37,021 nucleotides of DNA, taken from positions 1-37,021 of the IMG/VR virus record IMGVR_UViG_3300025889_000366, one strand, 5' to 3'. This document shows positions 1 through 5,689 of this stretch, piece by piece (within the stretch, counting starts at the first letter, position 1; the number at the start of each line of letters is the position of its first letter). The translations under genes and the position numbers were made by a program. Origin of the DNA: a virus. Below the pieces are notes generated by a model. The model ran no database searches and was not told the origin of the DNA. It saw only the letters and a list, made by a program, of their open reading frames with translations.

Positions 1-76
1 CCCCACACTCATGGGAACGAGCAGATGCTTCCTCGGTCTTGCTCTGCTTGTCCACAACCTTGTAGGTGATGCTCAC
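1..76 (-). CDS. small hypothetical protein, N-terminal part (cut by window edge)
   Basis: A GTG start overlaps the stop of the upstream HTH gene (GTGA arrangement) and is preceded by the purine-rich stretch AAGAAGGGG. The visible 25 residues begin MSITYKVVDKQSKTEE and run off the left edge without a stop. If the window is circular, the frame continues without a stop from base 37021 down to 36789, giving a 102-residue protein whose distal half is a charged coiled-coil-like segment (QRIEELEDRLQQ). No function is recognised. Codon context is weak in the middle part, so the joined protein is tentative. Confidence 0.4.
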   Translation of the reverse strand, partial: MSITYKVVDKQSKTEEASARSHECG

Positions 77-315
77 CCCTTCTTCCAGCGATAGTGCCAT
101 GTCGGATAGACTCCTCTCCTGCCATTGGGAATGCGAAACTTCTTCTGCTCAATCGTGCCCAGATCAATTCCCTTACGGACCAACCTGATTGCCTGCGACA
201 CGCTCATGCCCCAATCCTTGGCCAACTGAGCCATCGTCTTCCAACCCGCAGGCACACGCTCCGCCTGACAGCAGATGGCAGCCTTCAGTTCCTTCAGAAG
301 CTGGGCAGAGTCCAT
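73..315 (-). CDS. small helix-turn-helix DNA-binding protein
   Basis: About 80 residues starting MDSAQLLKELKAA. The middle (MAQLAKDWGMSVSQAIRLVR) reads as a helix-turn-helix in which an 'AxxxGMSxSxA' turn is followed by a recognition helix. The basic tail (GRRGVYPTWHYRWKKG) resembles a wing. The start at 315 gives a 22-base overlap with the end of the phosphoesterase gene; ATG 336 is the alternative. GAGAAGG lies very close to ATG 315. It sits in the leftward chain between the phosphoesterase and the packaging genes. A regulatory role is inferred from the fold only and the target is unknown. Confidence 0.6.
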   Translation of the reverse strand: MDSAQLLKELKAAICCQAERVPAGWKTMAQLAKDWGMSVSQAIRLVRKGIDLGTIEQKKFRIPNGRRGVYPTWHYRWKKG

Positions 316-1043
316 ACCTTCTCGTGCTGCGGCCATTGATGCACATAGAGCTGTGCCTTGTCGTCCGTCACCTCTCCAAAGACGATCCCATGGGACCACG
401 CCAGCGTGCCCCGGCGGCGATGAGCGTACTCCATGGCAGGAACATCGGCCAACGTTCCGGGGGACAACGCGCACGGACCGTCACTCCGTCGACCCCAAGC
501 TGCACCAGCCCGGTGGGCATGAGCCACGACACAGTTGCCCCAGGTCTCGGCTGAGTCCCGCAGGAAGTTTTCCGAGTAGAGTGTTCCATGTCCCCATTTG
601 AATCCGCCCAGTTCATACCAGCAATTCGGCAACACCCCGTGATGCTCGATGAACACCTTCGTATGCCTCTTGATCGGCTCGATCATGCGTTGCCACACCG
701 CCTCAGCAAATCCCCTCACCACCGAGTTGTGATGAGTGAGATACATCTTGGCCCGCTCATCATGGTTCCCGAGAGTGAACACCGTCGGCCGCAAATCGTT
801 CAGGAACTTCCGACCCTGATCGATGTCGTCCATATAGTCGTCGGCCGCATCTGCAGCACTCGGGTTGGCCAGTGCTCCAGCTCTGAGCGCGGACAGATCA
901 TACGCATCACCCAGGTGGATCACATGCATCGGCTTATAGGCATCGCGGAAACGCAGGACCGCAGCCAACGCCTGCTTGTTGGCCCGCGATCCATGTGAAC
1001 AGCCCACCGCCATCACGCGCTTCCACTTCCTCACCACATTCAC
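294..1043 (-). CDS. calcineurin-like metallophosphoesterase
   Basis: The metal-ligand signatures of the calcineurin-like phosphoesterase superfamily appear in order: VMAVGCSHG (first block, with C in place of the usual D), HLGDAYDLSA (GDxxD), TLGNHDER (GNHD), WGHGT and VVAHAHRAG (the terminal HxH block, with A in place of the usual G). The family hydrolyses phosphomonoesters or phosphodiesters with two metal ions. The cysteine at the first ligand position is unusual and may change metal use. The frame is open to a TTG at 1082; the first beta strand starts at KRVMAVG, so GTG 1043 is chosen and GTG 1016 or ATG 1013 are alternatives. It lies between small unknown genes and an HTH gene in the leftward chain leading to TerL. 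The substrate is unknown; trimming of nucleotides, RNA or DNA ends is possible. Confidence 0.8.
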   Translation of the reverse strand: MNVVRKWKRVMAVGCSHGSRANKQALAAVLRFRDAYKPMHVIHLGDAYDLSALRAGALANPSAADAADDYMDDIDQGRKFLNDLRPTVFTLGNHDERAKMYLTHHNSVVRGFAEAVWQRMIEPIKRHTKVFIEHHGVLPNCWYELGGFKWGHGTLYSENFLRDSAETWGNCVVAHAHRAGAAWGRRSDGPCALSPGTLADVPAMEYAHRRRGTLAWSHGIVFGEVTDDKAQLYVHQWPQHEKVWTLPSF

Positions 1044-1091
1044 GATTCCGCATATACGCCATGATCCCCTAGCATCTTGCAAGGCAATGGC

Positions 1092-1313
1092 CTACTCCAG
1101 CCCCTCGTTGTCACATTCCATGATCGTGTCGCACACCAGCTTGTACGCATATTCCAGTGCCTCATCGGCTGTCTTGAACTCATGCCCGTACTTGATCTTG
1201 CCGCGCAGATCCTGGCGTATGCCCTCGAGCCCGGCCTTGTAGGCCATCCCCAGCAAGGCAGCCCGATGCTCGTACTGCTCCATTGGCAACTGAAACTCGA
1301 GGGTGGCTTTCAT
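1092..1313 (-). CDS. small conserved-type phage protein
   Basis: 73 residues beginning MKATLEFQLPMEQYEHRAAL. The start codon overlaps the stop of the upstream gene (ATGA), so translation is probably coupled; this decided the start against a longer upstream extension. The pattern (acidic/hydrophobic start, then helices ending DEALEYAYKLVCDTIME) resembles the small helical proteins common in early or packaging operons of tailed phages. No catalytic motif is seen and no function can be assigned. Confidence 0.65.
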   Translation of the reverse strand: MKATLEFQLPMEQYEHRAALLGMAYKAGLEGIRQDLRGKIKYGHEFKTADEALEYAYKLVCDTIMECDNEGLE

Positions 1314-1510
1314 TCCACAGGCTCCATGTTCACGAATCCCAGCCTGCCATCCTCGATAGCCATGCCGCAACCATTGCGCCTGCAATACAGCTCAAGCATG
1401 TCGTAGATCTCATTGCCTTGATCGTGACCCAGCCTCGCCTGCAGCAGACCCTTGAGCGTGAGCCTGTACACTTCCTCCTGCTCGCTACACTGCGCGTCTG
1501 TATCGTTCAT
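1310..1510 (-). CDS. small hypothetical protein
   Basis: 66 residues (MNDTDAQCSEQEEVYRLTLK...). The acidic N-terminus is followed by a helix-rich segment with NEIYDMLELYCRRNGCG. An AGGTAAG stretch lies about 12 bases before the ATG. The gene ends in a four-base stop/start overlap with the next leftward gene, which supports both being real. No family is recognised. Confidence 0.6.
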   Translation of the reverse strand: MNDTDAQCSEQEEVYRLTLKGLLQARLGHDQGNEIYDMLELYCRRNGCGMAIEDGRLGFVNMEPVE

Positions 1511-1523
1511 ATGTAATGAATAC

Positions 1524-1703
1524 TTACCTGTTTTTGTTACCGGACTCCTTCTCCAACTGCTGAATCCGGCGCAGCAGCTTGTTTAATTCTCGGACTATTC
1601 CTATCGGAGCAATGTCCCTGAGCCTCGTGCGGTAGTCTGGACTGAAGATCGAGAACCCATGTCTAGGAGGGCAGTTGGGGTACTTCTCTATCGTGTACTT
1701 CAC
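1524..1703 (-). CDS. small hypothetical protein
   Basis: 59 residues from a GTG start that overlaps the upstream stop (GTGA). The longer frame back to 1790 would overlap the neighbouring coiled-coil gene almost fully and has an Arg/Gly-rich, shadow-like composition, so the GTG is preferred. The sequence has a Cys-Pro-Pro turn (YPNCPPRHGF) and a C-terminal basic helix ending QQLEKESGNKNR. No function is recognised. Confidence 0.55.
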   Translation of the reverse strand: MKYTIEKYPNCPPRHGFSIFSPDYRTRLRDIAPIGIVRELNKLLRRIQQLEKESGNKNR

Positions 1704-1936
1704 GGCTTGGCCTCCACGATTCGGATCACCTCGGCCAGCGCCTTGGCGTCTGCGGCGTGCTCTGACTTGGCCCCCTTTTGATCTGTCCACCGCTCTCCAG
1801 TCAGCAGCGCCTCCAACTCCTCCACCCGCTCACGCAGTTGGCCAATCTCATCCTCCAGCCTCCGCGCAAACTCCGAATCCACAACCCACCGCTCCGGACC
1901 AATCTGCCACTCGTGATGTGACGTTCGATCGCTCAT
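1700..1936 (-). CDS. small coiled-coil protein
   Basis: 78 residues. AGGAGG stands 7 bases before the ATG, which overlaps the methyltransferase stop (ATGA). The central region EIGQLRERVEELEALL is a clear short coiled coil with heptad leucines. It probably oligomerises. The position directly after the methyltransferase could mean an accessory role, but nothing in the sequence shows that. Confidence 0.7.
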   Translation of the reverse strand: MSDRTSHHEWQIGPERWVVDSEFARRLEDEIGQLRERVEELEALLTGERWTDQKGAKSEHAADAKALAEVIRIVEAKP

Positions 1937-2991
1937 CTGTTCCTCCTGTATTGTTCAAGTTCCTTCCAAAGTTCCACAAACGCCTTGTGCGCCGTCGCTG
2001 GTACAACTCCATTGCCCAACAACCTCAACTCATCTGTCCTATTGTCACAGGAGACGCACAGCCTGGCATAGTCCATCCCACTGGAAGACCCATTAGGGTC
2101 TCCACCCAGCGGGGGTTGAGTTTGCCGCCGCCCATCACGCTCGCTCCCGCTTGCTCCTCGATATTCCCTCTGCCCCTGTCGTAGCTGAAGTCGTTGCCCC
2201 TCGCCATTCCGGTCCTCGGTGTCGCCCAGCTCTGCGCCTGCTGATGCAGCGTCGGTCTGAACTCCGGGCTGCTGTAGCCCTCGGTCTTGTTCGCTCTCGG
2301 TGTCGCCCACGACGCGGGGCGGTTCCCATCCGAATTGGTGCTGACCGGGGCGACTAGGCCATAGTACCCCCGCTGATCCAGACTCACCGCCCTCGGCAGC
2401 ACATCCTTCCTCAGCTTGCCGTCCTTCCGATAGTCCGACGTGCTCAAGTCCCCAGTGTCGCGGAAGTCCCGCGCCGCTGCGGTGGGCCAAGATGAATACC
2501 CTTTTCCGCTGGTGGGGAGCGCCAACTTCCGACGCCGAGAATATGCCCCACGTCGTTCGGTAACCCATTCGTCCCAAGTCGTCGAGAACGTCACGCAACC
2601 CGAGGGTAATGTGTCCCTCGACGTTCTCAAAGAAACACAAGGCTGGCTGGAGAATCCGAATTCCGTCTGCGATGTAAGGCCAGAGGTGTCTAGGATCGTC
2701 CTTGCCGAGTCGCTTCCCGGCTGAGGAGAATGGCTGGCAAGGGTAGCCGCCAGAGAGGATGTCCACGCGGTCACGAAATGATCGCCAAGGGAAGGTCTTA
2801 AGATCCGTCCAGACAGGTGCTGGGTCCAAGAGTCCCGCTTCCATTTTCGAGACCAGATTCGCACAGGCAAAGGCTTCGATCTCACTAAAAGCGACTGTGC
2901 GGAGATTTGGGATTGCTCGCTTAAGTCCGAGATCAATGCCTCCGTACCCAGCGCAAAGGCTGATGTGTGTAGTTGTTTGGGTAGTATCCAC
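1933..2991 (-). CDS. dcm: DNA (cytosine-5) methyltransferase, Dcm/HhaI type
   Basis: This is an AdoMet-dependent C5-cytosine methylase. Motif I LCAGYGGIDLGL lies near residues 12-23; motif IV GGYPCQPFSSAGK has its catalytic Cys near residue 85; motif VI ENVEG is near 122; motif VIII QRKRVFILA is near 161; motif X LLGNGVVPATAHKAF is near the C-terminus. All blocks are intact, so the enzyme should be active. It probably protects phage DNA from host restriction; no partner endonuclease is seen. The GTG start at 2991 follows the stop of the upstream gene and has GGAGAAGGAAGG about 10 bases before it. A longer GTG start at 3021 is possible. The segment between motifs VIII and X (about residues 185-310) has GDTE-type repeats and is overlapped by a second long frame (2025-2993). 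Confidence 0.92.
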   Translation of the reverse strand: MDTTQTTTHISLCAGYGGIDLGLKRAIPNLRTVAFSEIEAFACANLVSKMEAGLLDPAPVWTDLKTFPWRSFRDRVDILSGGYPCQPFSSAGKRLGKDDPRHLWPYIADGIRILQPALCFFENVEGHITLGLRDVLDDLGRMGYRTTWGIFSASEVGAPHQRKRVFILAHRSGAGLPRHWGLEHVGLSEGRQAEEGCAAEGGESGSAGVLWPSRPGQHQFGWEPPRVVGDTESEQDRGLQQPGVQTDAASAGAELGDTEDRNGEGQRLQLRQGQREYRGASGSERDGRRQTQPPLGGDPNGSSSGMDYARLCVSCDNRTDELRLLGNGVVPATAHKAFVELWKELEQYRRNR

Positions 2992-2993
2992 AT
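2025..2993 (-). CDS. overlapping-frame protein inside the methyltransferase gene
   Basis: A 322-residue frame, +1 relative to the methyltransferase and open along nearly its whole length. Its distal part is not shadow-like. It has repeated Trp-Pro/Ala-Thr units, SWPTAAARDF (about residue 168), SWATPRANKTEGY (about 228) and SWATPRTGMARG (about 255), then KLNPRWVETLMGLPVGWT (about 291-308). Such repeats and the LNPxWVExLMGxPxGWT ending recur, as I recall, in phage proteins coded next to or fused with Dcm methylases. The ATG at 2993 overlaps the methylase GTG at 2991 and can use the same Shine-Dalgarno. The N-terminal third is less protein-like, so translation could begin internally. The function is unknown; a target-recognition or methylase-accessory role is a guess. 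Confidence 0.5.
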   Translation of the reverse strand: MWILPKQLHTSAFALGTEALISDLSEQSQISAQSLLVRSKPLPVRIWSRKWKRDSWTQHLSGRILRPSLGDHFVTAWTSSLAATLASHSPQPGSDSARTILDTSGLTSQTEFGFSSQPCVSLRTSRDTLPSGCVTFSTTWDEWVTERRGAYSRRRKLALPTSGKGYSSWPTAAARDFRDTGDLSTSDYRKDGKLRKDVLPRAVSLDQRGYYGLVAPVSTNSDGNRPASWATPRANKTEGYSSPEFRPTLHQQAQSWATPRTGMARGNDFSYDRGRGNIEEQAGASVMGGGKLNPRWVETLMGLPVGWTMPGCASPVTIGQMS

Positions 2994-2995
2994 GC

Positions 2996-3202
2996 CTAGC
3001 CCTTCCTTCTCCTACCCGCACGCCCCCTCTTGAAGTTCAACACCCGCCGTTCCTCCAATGCCCTCAGCTCCTCCGCAAAGCTCGGATCCGTCAAGCCACG
3101 CCTCCGCAGCCACGCCCGATACTTCTCGTTGAAATACTCCTGGCTCATACCCGGATCCGCAGGACCCACGTCGGCCACCCTCTGCACAGTCATCTTGCCC
3201 AT
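2996..3202 (-). CDS. small basic protein, first gene of methyltransferase operon
   Basis: 68 residues, starting MGKMTVQRVADVG, with a basic tail (RRVLNFKRGRAGRRRKG) suggesting nucleic-acid binding. The segment MSQEYFNEKYRAWLRRRG is a probable amphipathic helix pair. No Shine-Dalgarno is seen. The ATG lies only 11 bases after the -10-like element of the promoter at 3214-3242, so the message may have a very short leader. ATG 3193 is an alternative start. It ends just before the methyltransferase start, implying one operon. Confidence 0.6.
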   Translation of the reverse strand: MGKMTVQRVADVGPADPGMSQEYFNEKYRAWLRRRGLTDPSFAEELRALEERRVLNFKRGRAGRRRKG

Positions 3203-3213
3203 AGCAGGACGCA

Positions 3214-3253
3214 GTGTTGCACCATGTGCGCTATGTTGTCAAGTGTTGCAACA
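3214..3253 (-). promoter_or_regulatory. leftward promoter with overlapping TGTTGCAACA operator
   Basis: On the minus strand TTGACA (3242-3237) is followed after exactly 17 bases by CAACACTG (from 3219). The perfect palindrome TGTTGCAACA lies at 3244-3253, and a one-mismatch copy TGTTGCACCA lies at 3215-3224 over the -10 position. The same TTGACA-N17-CAACACTG arrangement occurs in front of the HTH gene at 13707. CAACAC is a poor sigma-70 -10 element, so the promoter may need an activator or another sigma factor. Confidence 0.6.
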
Positions 3254-3254
3254 G

Positions 3255-3330
3255 TTGGAAATGGGGTTGGTGGGGGAATGGGGGGCTAAATCTAAACCCA
3301 CCCCCCCCGTGGGGGTCCCCCTACCCCCGT
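3255..3330. other. G-tract/C-tract pair, possible hairpin or quadruplex
   Basis: The top strand carries runs of 4, 5 and 6 G between 3264 and 3287. About 11 bases later it carries C-runs of 8, 5 and 5 between 3299 and 3328, including the perfect inverted repeat GGGGGT-CCCCCT-ACCCCC (3311-3328). The bottom strand of the second half has four G-runs within 35 bases. It lies just downstream of the TerS candidate and may end its transcript, but there is no clean T-tract. Confidence 0.4.
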
Positions 3331-3335
3331 GGTCC

Positions 3336-3385
3336 TTTAACGATAGTAATGTTCCACGTGGAACAATGCCAGGTTAACGCTAACG
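3336..3385. repeat. TAACG motifs flanking the parS-like site
   Basis: TTTAACGATA (3336-3345) lies 4 bases before the parS-like palindrome. GTTAACGCTAACG (3373-3385) lies 7 bases after it. The same core recurs as a denser cluster at 5939-6010. These may be protein-binding sites that work together with the palindrome; no binding protein can be named. Confidence 0.4.
3350..3365. promoter_or_regulatory. parS: parS-like centromere site
   Basis: TGTTCCACGTGGAACA is a perfect 16-bp palindrome. It matches the bacterial chromosomal parS form (TGTTnCACGTGnAACA) bound by ParB, and specifically the CC/GG variant known from pseudomonads. It sits in an intergenic gap between the TerS candidate and the methyltransferase operon, flanked on both sides by TAACG motifs. 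No parA or parB gene is visible in the window, so any binding protein would have to come from the host. One copy was seen. Confidence 0.75.
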
Positions 3386-3422
3386 AACGGCGTTTTTGTG
3401 CACAGTAAAGGTTACATTCAAT

Positions 3423-3923
3423 TCACCTCTCCCGCTCTGCTACTGAGCTAAGTAGTTGATGGGCAATAGTTAATGTGGTTCCGCCTCGGCCTGTGTGTTC
3501 CATGCTGGCACGAGCAACGTAGCCACGAGCACGCTCGAGAAGCCAGGCGGCGCCTTGCCAGCCTTGTGAACCAGTCCGGACGTTGAGCACCAAGTCGACT
3601 TCCCCCCTCGATTTGGCAAGTTCCACCTCGCGAGCGAAGTCCGGATGGCGCTGAAGGAAACGAGACCACCCACCGGACGAAGGCTGGAACCCAACGAGCG
3701 GCAAAAGGCGCTCAACCGGGATGCCGCATTCGATTCCAGCGATCATTCTCTTTTTGTCTTCTTCCTTTAACTGAAGGGCAGGCCTTCCCCTCTTCCTCTT
3801 CTTCACTTCCTTCCCACCATCGGACACGACATGTCCCACCGCCAGGACATCCGATGTCTTACCCTTCGTCTTGGTGCTCGTCTTCACTCTGGATCCAGTA
3901 CCCAAAAAATCCCCCGTTGACAA
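3423..3923 (-). CDS. terS: terminase small subunit candidate
   Basis: 166 residues. A basic N-terminus (KKRKRGRPALQLKEEDKKR) precedes a helix-turn-helix-like region around residues 55-90 (IPVERLLPLVGFQPSSGGW, then FLQRHPDFAREVELAKS). A C-terminal region contains GSQGWQGAAWLLERARGYVA, which matches the 'nWqAaaWlLER' segment common in phage small terminases. The protein would recognise phage DNA and hand it to TerL. The start is uncertain: TTG 3923 overlaps the divergent rightward promoter, and TTG 3905 or GTG 3887 are alternatives. It lies about 4.5 kb from TerL if the window is circular, in the same orientation and upstream of it. Confidence 0.65.
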   Translation of the reverse strand: MSTGDFLGTGSRVKTSTKTKGKTSDVLAVGHVVSDGGKEVKKRKRGRPALQLKEEDKKRMIAGIECGIPVERLLPLVGFQPSSGGWSRFLQRHPDFAREVELAKSRGEVDLVLNVRTGSQGWQGAAWLLERARGYVARASMEHTGRGGTTLTIAHQLLSSVAERER

Positions 3924-3945
3924 CCCTTCCTTCCTGACGTAGAAC
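3917..3945 (+). promoter_or_regulatory. rightward sigma-70-type promoter
   Basis: TTGACA (3917-3922), a 17-base spacer, then TAGAAC (3940-3945), which matches four of six -10 positions. The predicted start near 3952 leaves a leader of about 23 bases before the first small rightward gene at 3975. The element overlaps the 5' end of the divergent TerS candidate, so the two could interfere. Confidence 0.65.
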
Positions 3946-3974
3946 CTATCCCGTCCTAGCTAACGCACTACACT

Positions 3975-4067
3975 ATGAACAACAAAGAAACCCTCGAAAC
4001 CCTTGGTTCCATCCTTGTGCTCCTCATCGGAGCGGCCGCCTTCTGGCTAGCCTGGGTAATCCTGTAA
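3975..4067 (+). CDS. 30-residue membrane peptide
   Basis: MNNKETLETLGSILVLLIGA begins the peptide, which continues AAFWLAWVIL and stops at TAA. It is a short polar head plus one hydrophobic helix of about 19 residues, so it is a single-span membrane peptide. It is the first gene after the rightward promoter and has no clear Shine-Dalgarno. Small early membrane peptides of phages often act on host envelope proteins or exclude superinfecting phage, but no role can be read here. Confidence 0.55.
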   Translation: MNNKETLETLGSILVLLIGAAAFWLAWVIL

Positions 4068-4085
4068 CCCTCAACCCTTACCCTC

Positions 4086-4346
4086 ATGTATTACGCTATC
4101 CACACCCGCTTCCTTGCCACCACCGACACCCTTGGCGCCCGCATCCGCGCGACTATGGACCGGCACTGTGTCACGATACCGTACCCGTATGAACATACCG
4201 GCGGGCTCTGCCACCGCGCTGCAGCCGAAGCGCTGCAGGCTAAGCTTCGCACTACCCACGACACTGGCGGCTGGTACCCATGGGATCGTCCCTTCGTCTC
4301 GGGTGAAATGCCTGATGGAAGCTGGTGCCATGTCTTCCTCGCTTAA
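4086..4346 (+). CDS. small hypothetical early protein
   Basis: 86 residues (MYYAIHTRFLATTDTLGARI...). It mixes aromatic and basic residues with GGLCHRAAAEALQAKL in the middle and a Trp-rich end (GGWYPWDRPF, SWCHVFLA). The leader AACCCTCAACCCTTACCCTC has no Shine-Dalgarno and almost no G. The gene follows the membrane peptide by 18 bases and probably shares its transcript. No family is recognised. Confidence 0.7.
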   Translation: MYYAIHTRFLATTDTLGARIRATMDRHCVTIPYPYEHTGGLCHRAAAEALQAKLRTTHDTGGWYPWDRPFVSGEMPDGSWCHVFLA

Positions 4347-4366
4347 CCCTCAACCAACCACACACA

Positions 4367-5065
4367 ATGAACGTCCATCTCACTCTCCAATCCACGAACC
4401 AGAAAACGGGCCCCATTCCCGTCTCAACGTCGCCCGACTCAACCTGTTCCCCGGCCTGCCCTTTCAAGGGTGCCGGATGCTATGCTGACAGTGGCCCGCT
4501 CAAAATCCATTGGTCGGCCGTAAGCAAAGGCACCCGTGGCGAACCGTGGACCGTTTTCCTCAGTCGGATCCGTTCCCTTCCCGAGTCTCAACTGTGGAGA
4601 CACAACCAAGCTGGAGACCTGCCGGGTGCCGGAAATCGAATCGACAGCGTACGATTGAACCAGTTGGCCAGGGCAAGCGCAGGCAAGCGCGGCTTCACCT
4701 ATACCCATAAGCCTGTAATCCAGACTCCCGGCGTCCCTTCGGCCGTTGTCCAGGCTAACCGGCGATCCGTACGGTCGGCCGTTGCCCAGGGCTTCGTTGT
4801 TAACCTAAGCGGAAACAACGTTGAGCACGCGGACCGCCTGGCGCGCACTGGCCTGCCAGTCGCGACCGTTGTTCCGCCTGGCAGTCCCGCTCGTTTCACC
4901 ACGCCAGCCGGAAACCGTGTCGTGATTTGCCCAGCGCAACGCAGCGACACCACGACGTGTGCCACATGCAGACTATGCTCGCGAGCTGACCGCGGCCTGA
5001 TCATCGGATTTTTGCCCCATGGAACCGGAGCCCGGAAAGTTTCCCAAGTAGCCTGTAGCAAGTAA
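4367..5065 (+). CDS. Cys-rich phage protein (DUF7227-like)
   Basis: 232 residues from MNVHLTLQSTNQKTGP; the ATG at 4367 is chosen because the preceding frame overlaps the upstream gene. The N-terminus has CSPACPFKGAGCYA. The centre has LWRHNQAGDLPGAGNRID and FTYTHKPV, followed by FVVNLSGNNVEHADRLA. The C-terminus has CPAQRSDTTTCATCRLCSRADRG. I recognise this as a family found in proteobacterial phages and annotated DUF7227, from memory and not verified. The CxxxCPxxxxxCYA pattern recalls metal or Fe-S binding proteins such as the Gp37/Gp68 phage family. It is probably an early protein; the reaction is unknown. It sits in the rightward group and its leader is CA-rich without a Shine-Dalgarno. 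Confidence 0.8.
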   Translation: MNVHLTLQSTNQKTGPIPVSTSPDSTCSPACPFKGAGCYADSGPLKIHWSAVSKGTRGEPWTVFLSRIRSLPESQLWRHNQAGDLPGAGNRIDSVRLNQLARASAGKRGFTYTHKPVIQTPGVPSAVVQANRRSVRSAVAQGFVVNLSGNNVEHADRLARTGLPVATVVPPGSPARFTTPAGNRVVICPAQRSDTTTCATCRLCSRADRGLIIGFLPHGTGARKVSQVACSK

Positions 5066-5085
5066 AACCCAAACAAACACAAGAC

Positions 5086-5397
5086 ATGCAAACACAAGAA
5101 ACCACACCCCTACCTATCACCCTCAACCAGCCTGAAGGGTACATGCAACGCAAAATCACCCGTGACCTCATCCGATACCAGTGCGGCCGGCAAATGTGGT
5201 GTCCGGTGTGCGACGGACTGCTGGATATCCGCCGTGTCGCTTCTGTCGACCTCATGCGGGGCCCGGACATAGTCGCGACTCGAGCGTATTGTGACTCGTG
5301 CTGGAAAGAGCATGGGGAATCGCACATCCGTAGTGTGCTCGCAACCCCGGCCGGCCAGGGGATCACCGTAATTCTCACCATGGGAAAGGGACTGTAA
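5086..5397 (+). CDS. small zinc-ribbon-like protein
   Basis: 103 residues. Two CxxC pairs, WCPVC (about residue 38) and YCDSC (about 68), are about 30 residues apart and suggest one bound zinc. GITVILTMGKGL ends the protein. The leader AAACCCAAACAAACACAAGAC is free of Shine-Dalgarno. Its stop overlaps the next start (TAATG), so the two are coupled. The function is unknown; nucleic-acid or protein binding is likely for such a ribbon. Confidence 0.7.
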   Translation: MQTQETTPLPITLNQPEGYMQRKITRDLIRYQCGRQMWCPVCDGLLDIRRVASVDLMRGPDIVATRAYCDSCWKEHGESHIRSVLATPAGQGITVILTMGKGL

Positions 5398-5615
5398 TGT
5401 ACCACCTACGCGACACCTTCAACGGCTGTCTGATTAGTCGACACCGGACCCTTGAGGCTGCGATTCGAGCACGTCGTCGGCATGCTGCGTGCGTTGCAAA
5501 GCGCAACGGATCCGGAGCCTTCCTGACGTACGAAATCACCCGCAACGGTGAGCCGATAGGCGATGAAGCCTATTGGGAAGCCATGGACTCAATCCATCGG
5601 AAGGACTGCCTATGA
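5397..5615 (+). CDS. small basic hypothetical protein
   Basis: 72 residues (MYHLRDTFNGCLISRHRTLE...). The layout 'YxLRDTfnGclISRHRTLEaAirArrrH' followed by GAFLTYEITRNGEPI looks like a compact beta-alpha-beta domain. The basic helix RARRRHAACVAKRNGSG suggests contact with nucleic acid. It is translationally coupled on both sides by overlapping stop and start codons. Confidence 0.7.
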   Translation: MYHLRDTFNGCLISRHRTLEAAIRARRRHAACVAKRNGSGAFLTYEITRNGEPIGDEAYWEAMDSIHRKDCL

Positions 5616-5689
5616 CACCCCTTCTCGACGGCATGCTCGCCCTAGCCATCCTATGGCTTTTGCTTTGGACGTGGCTTCTACTCCCGTGA
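5612..5689 (+). CDS. 25-residue hydrophobic peptide
   Basis: The ATG overlaps the preceding stop (ATGA) and the stop overlaps the next GTG start (GTGA), so it fits exactly into the chain. MTPLLDGMLALAILWLLLWT followed by WLLLP is almost wholly hydrophobic and would form one membrane helix. The precise overlaps on both sides are the main evidence that it is a gene. The function is unknown. Confidence 0.5.
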   Translation: MTPLLDGMLALAILWLLLWTWLLLP

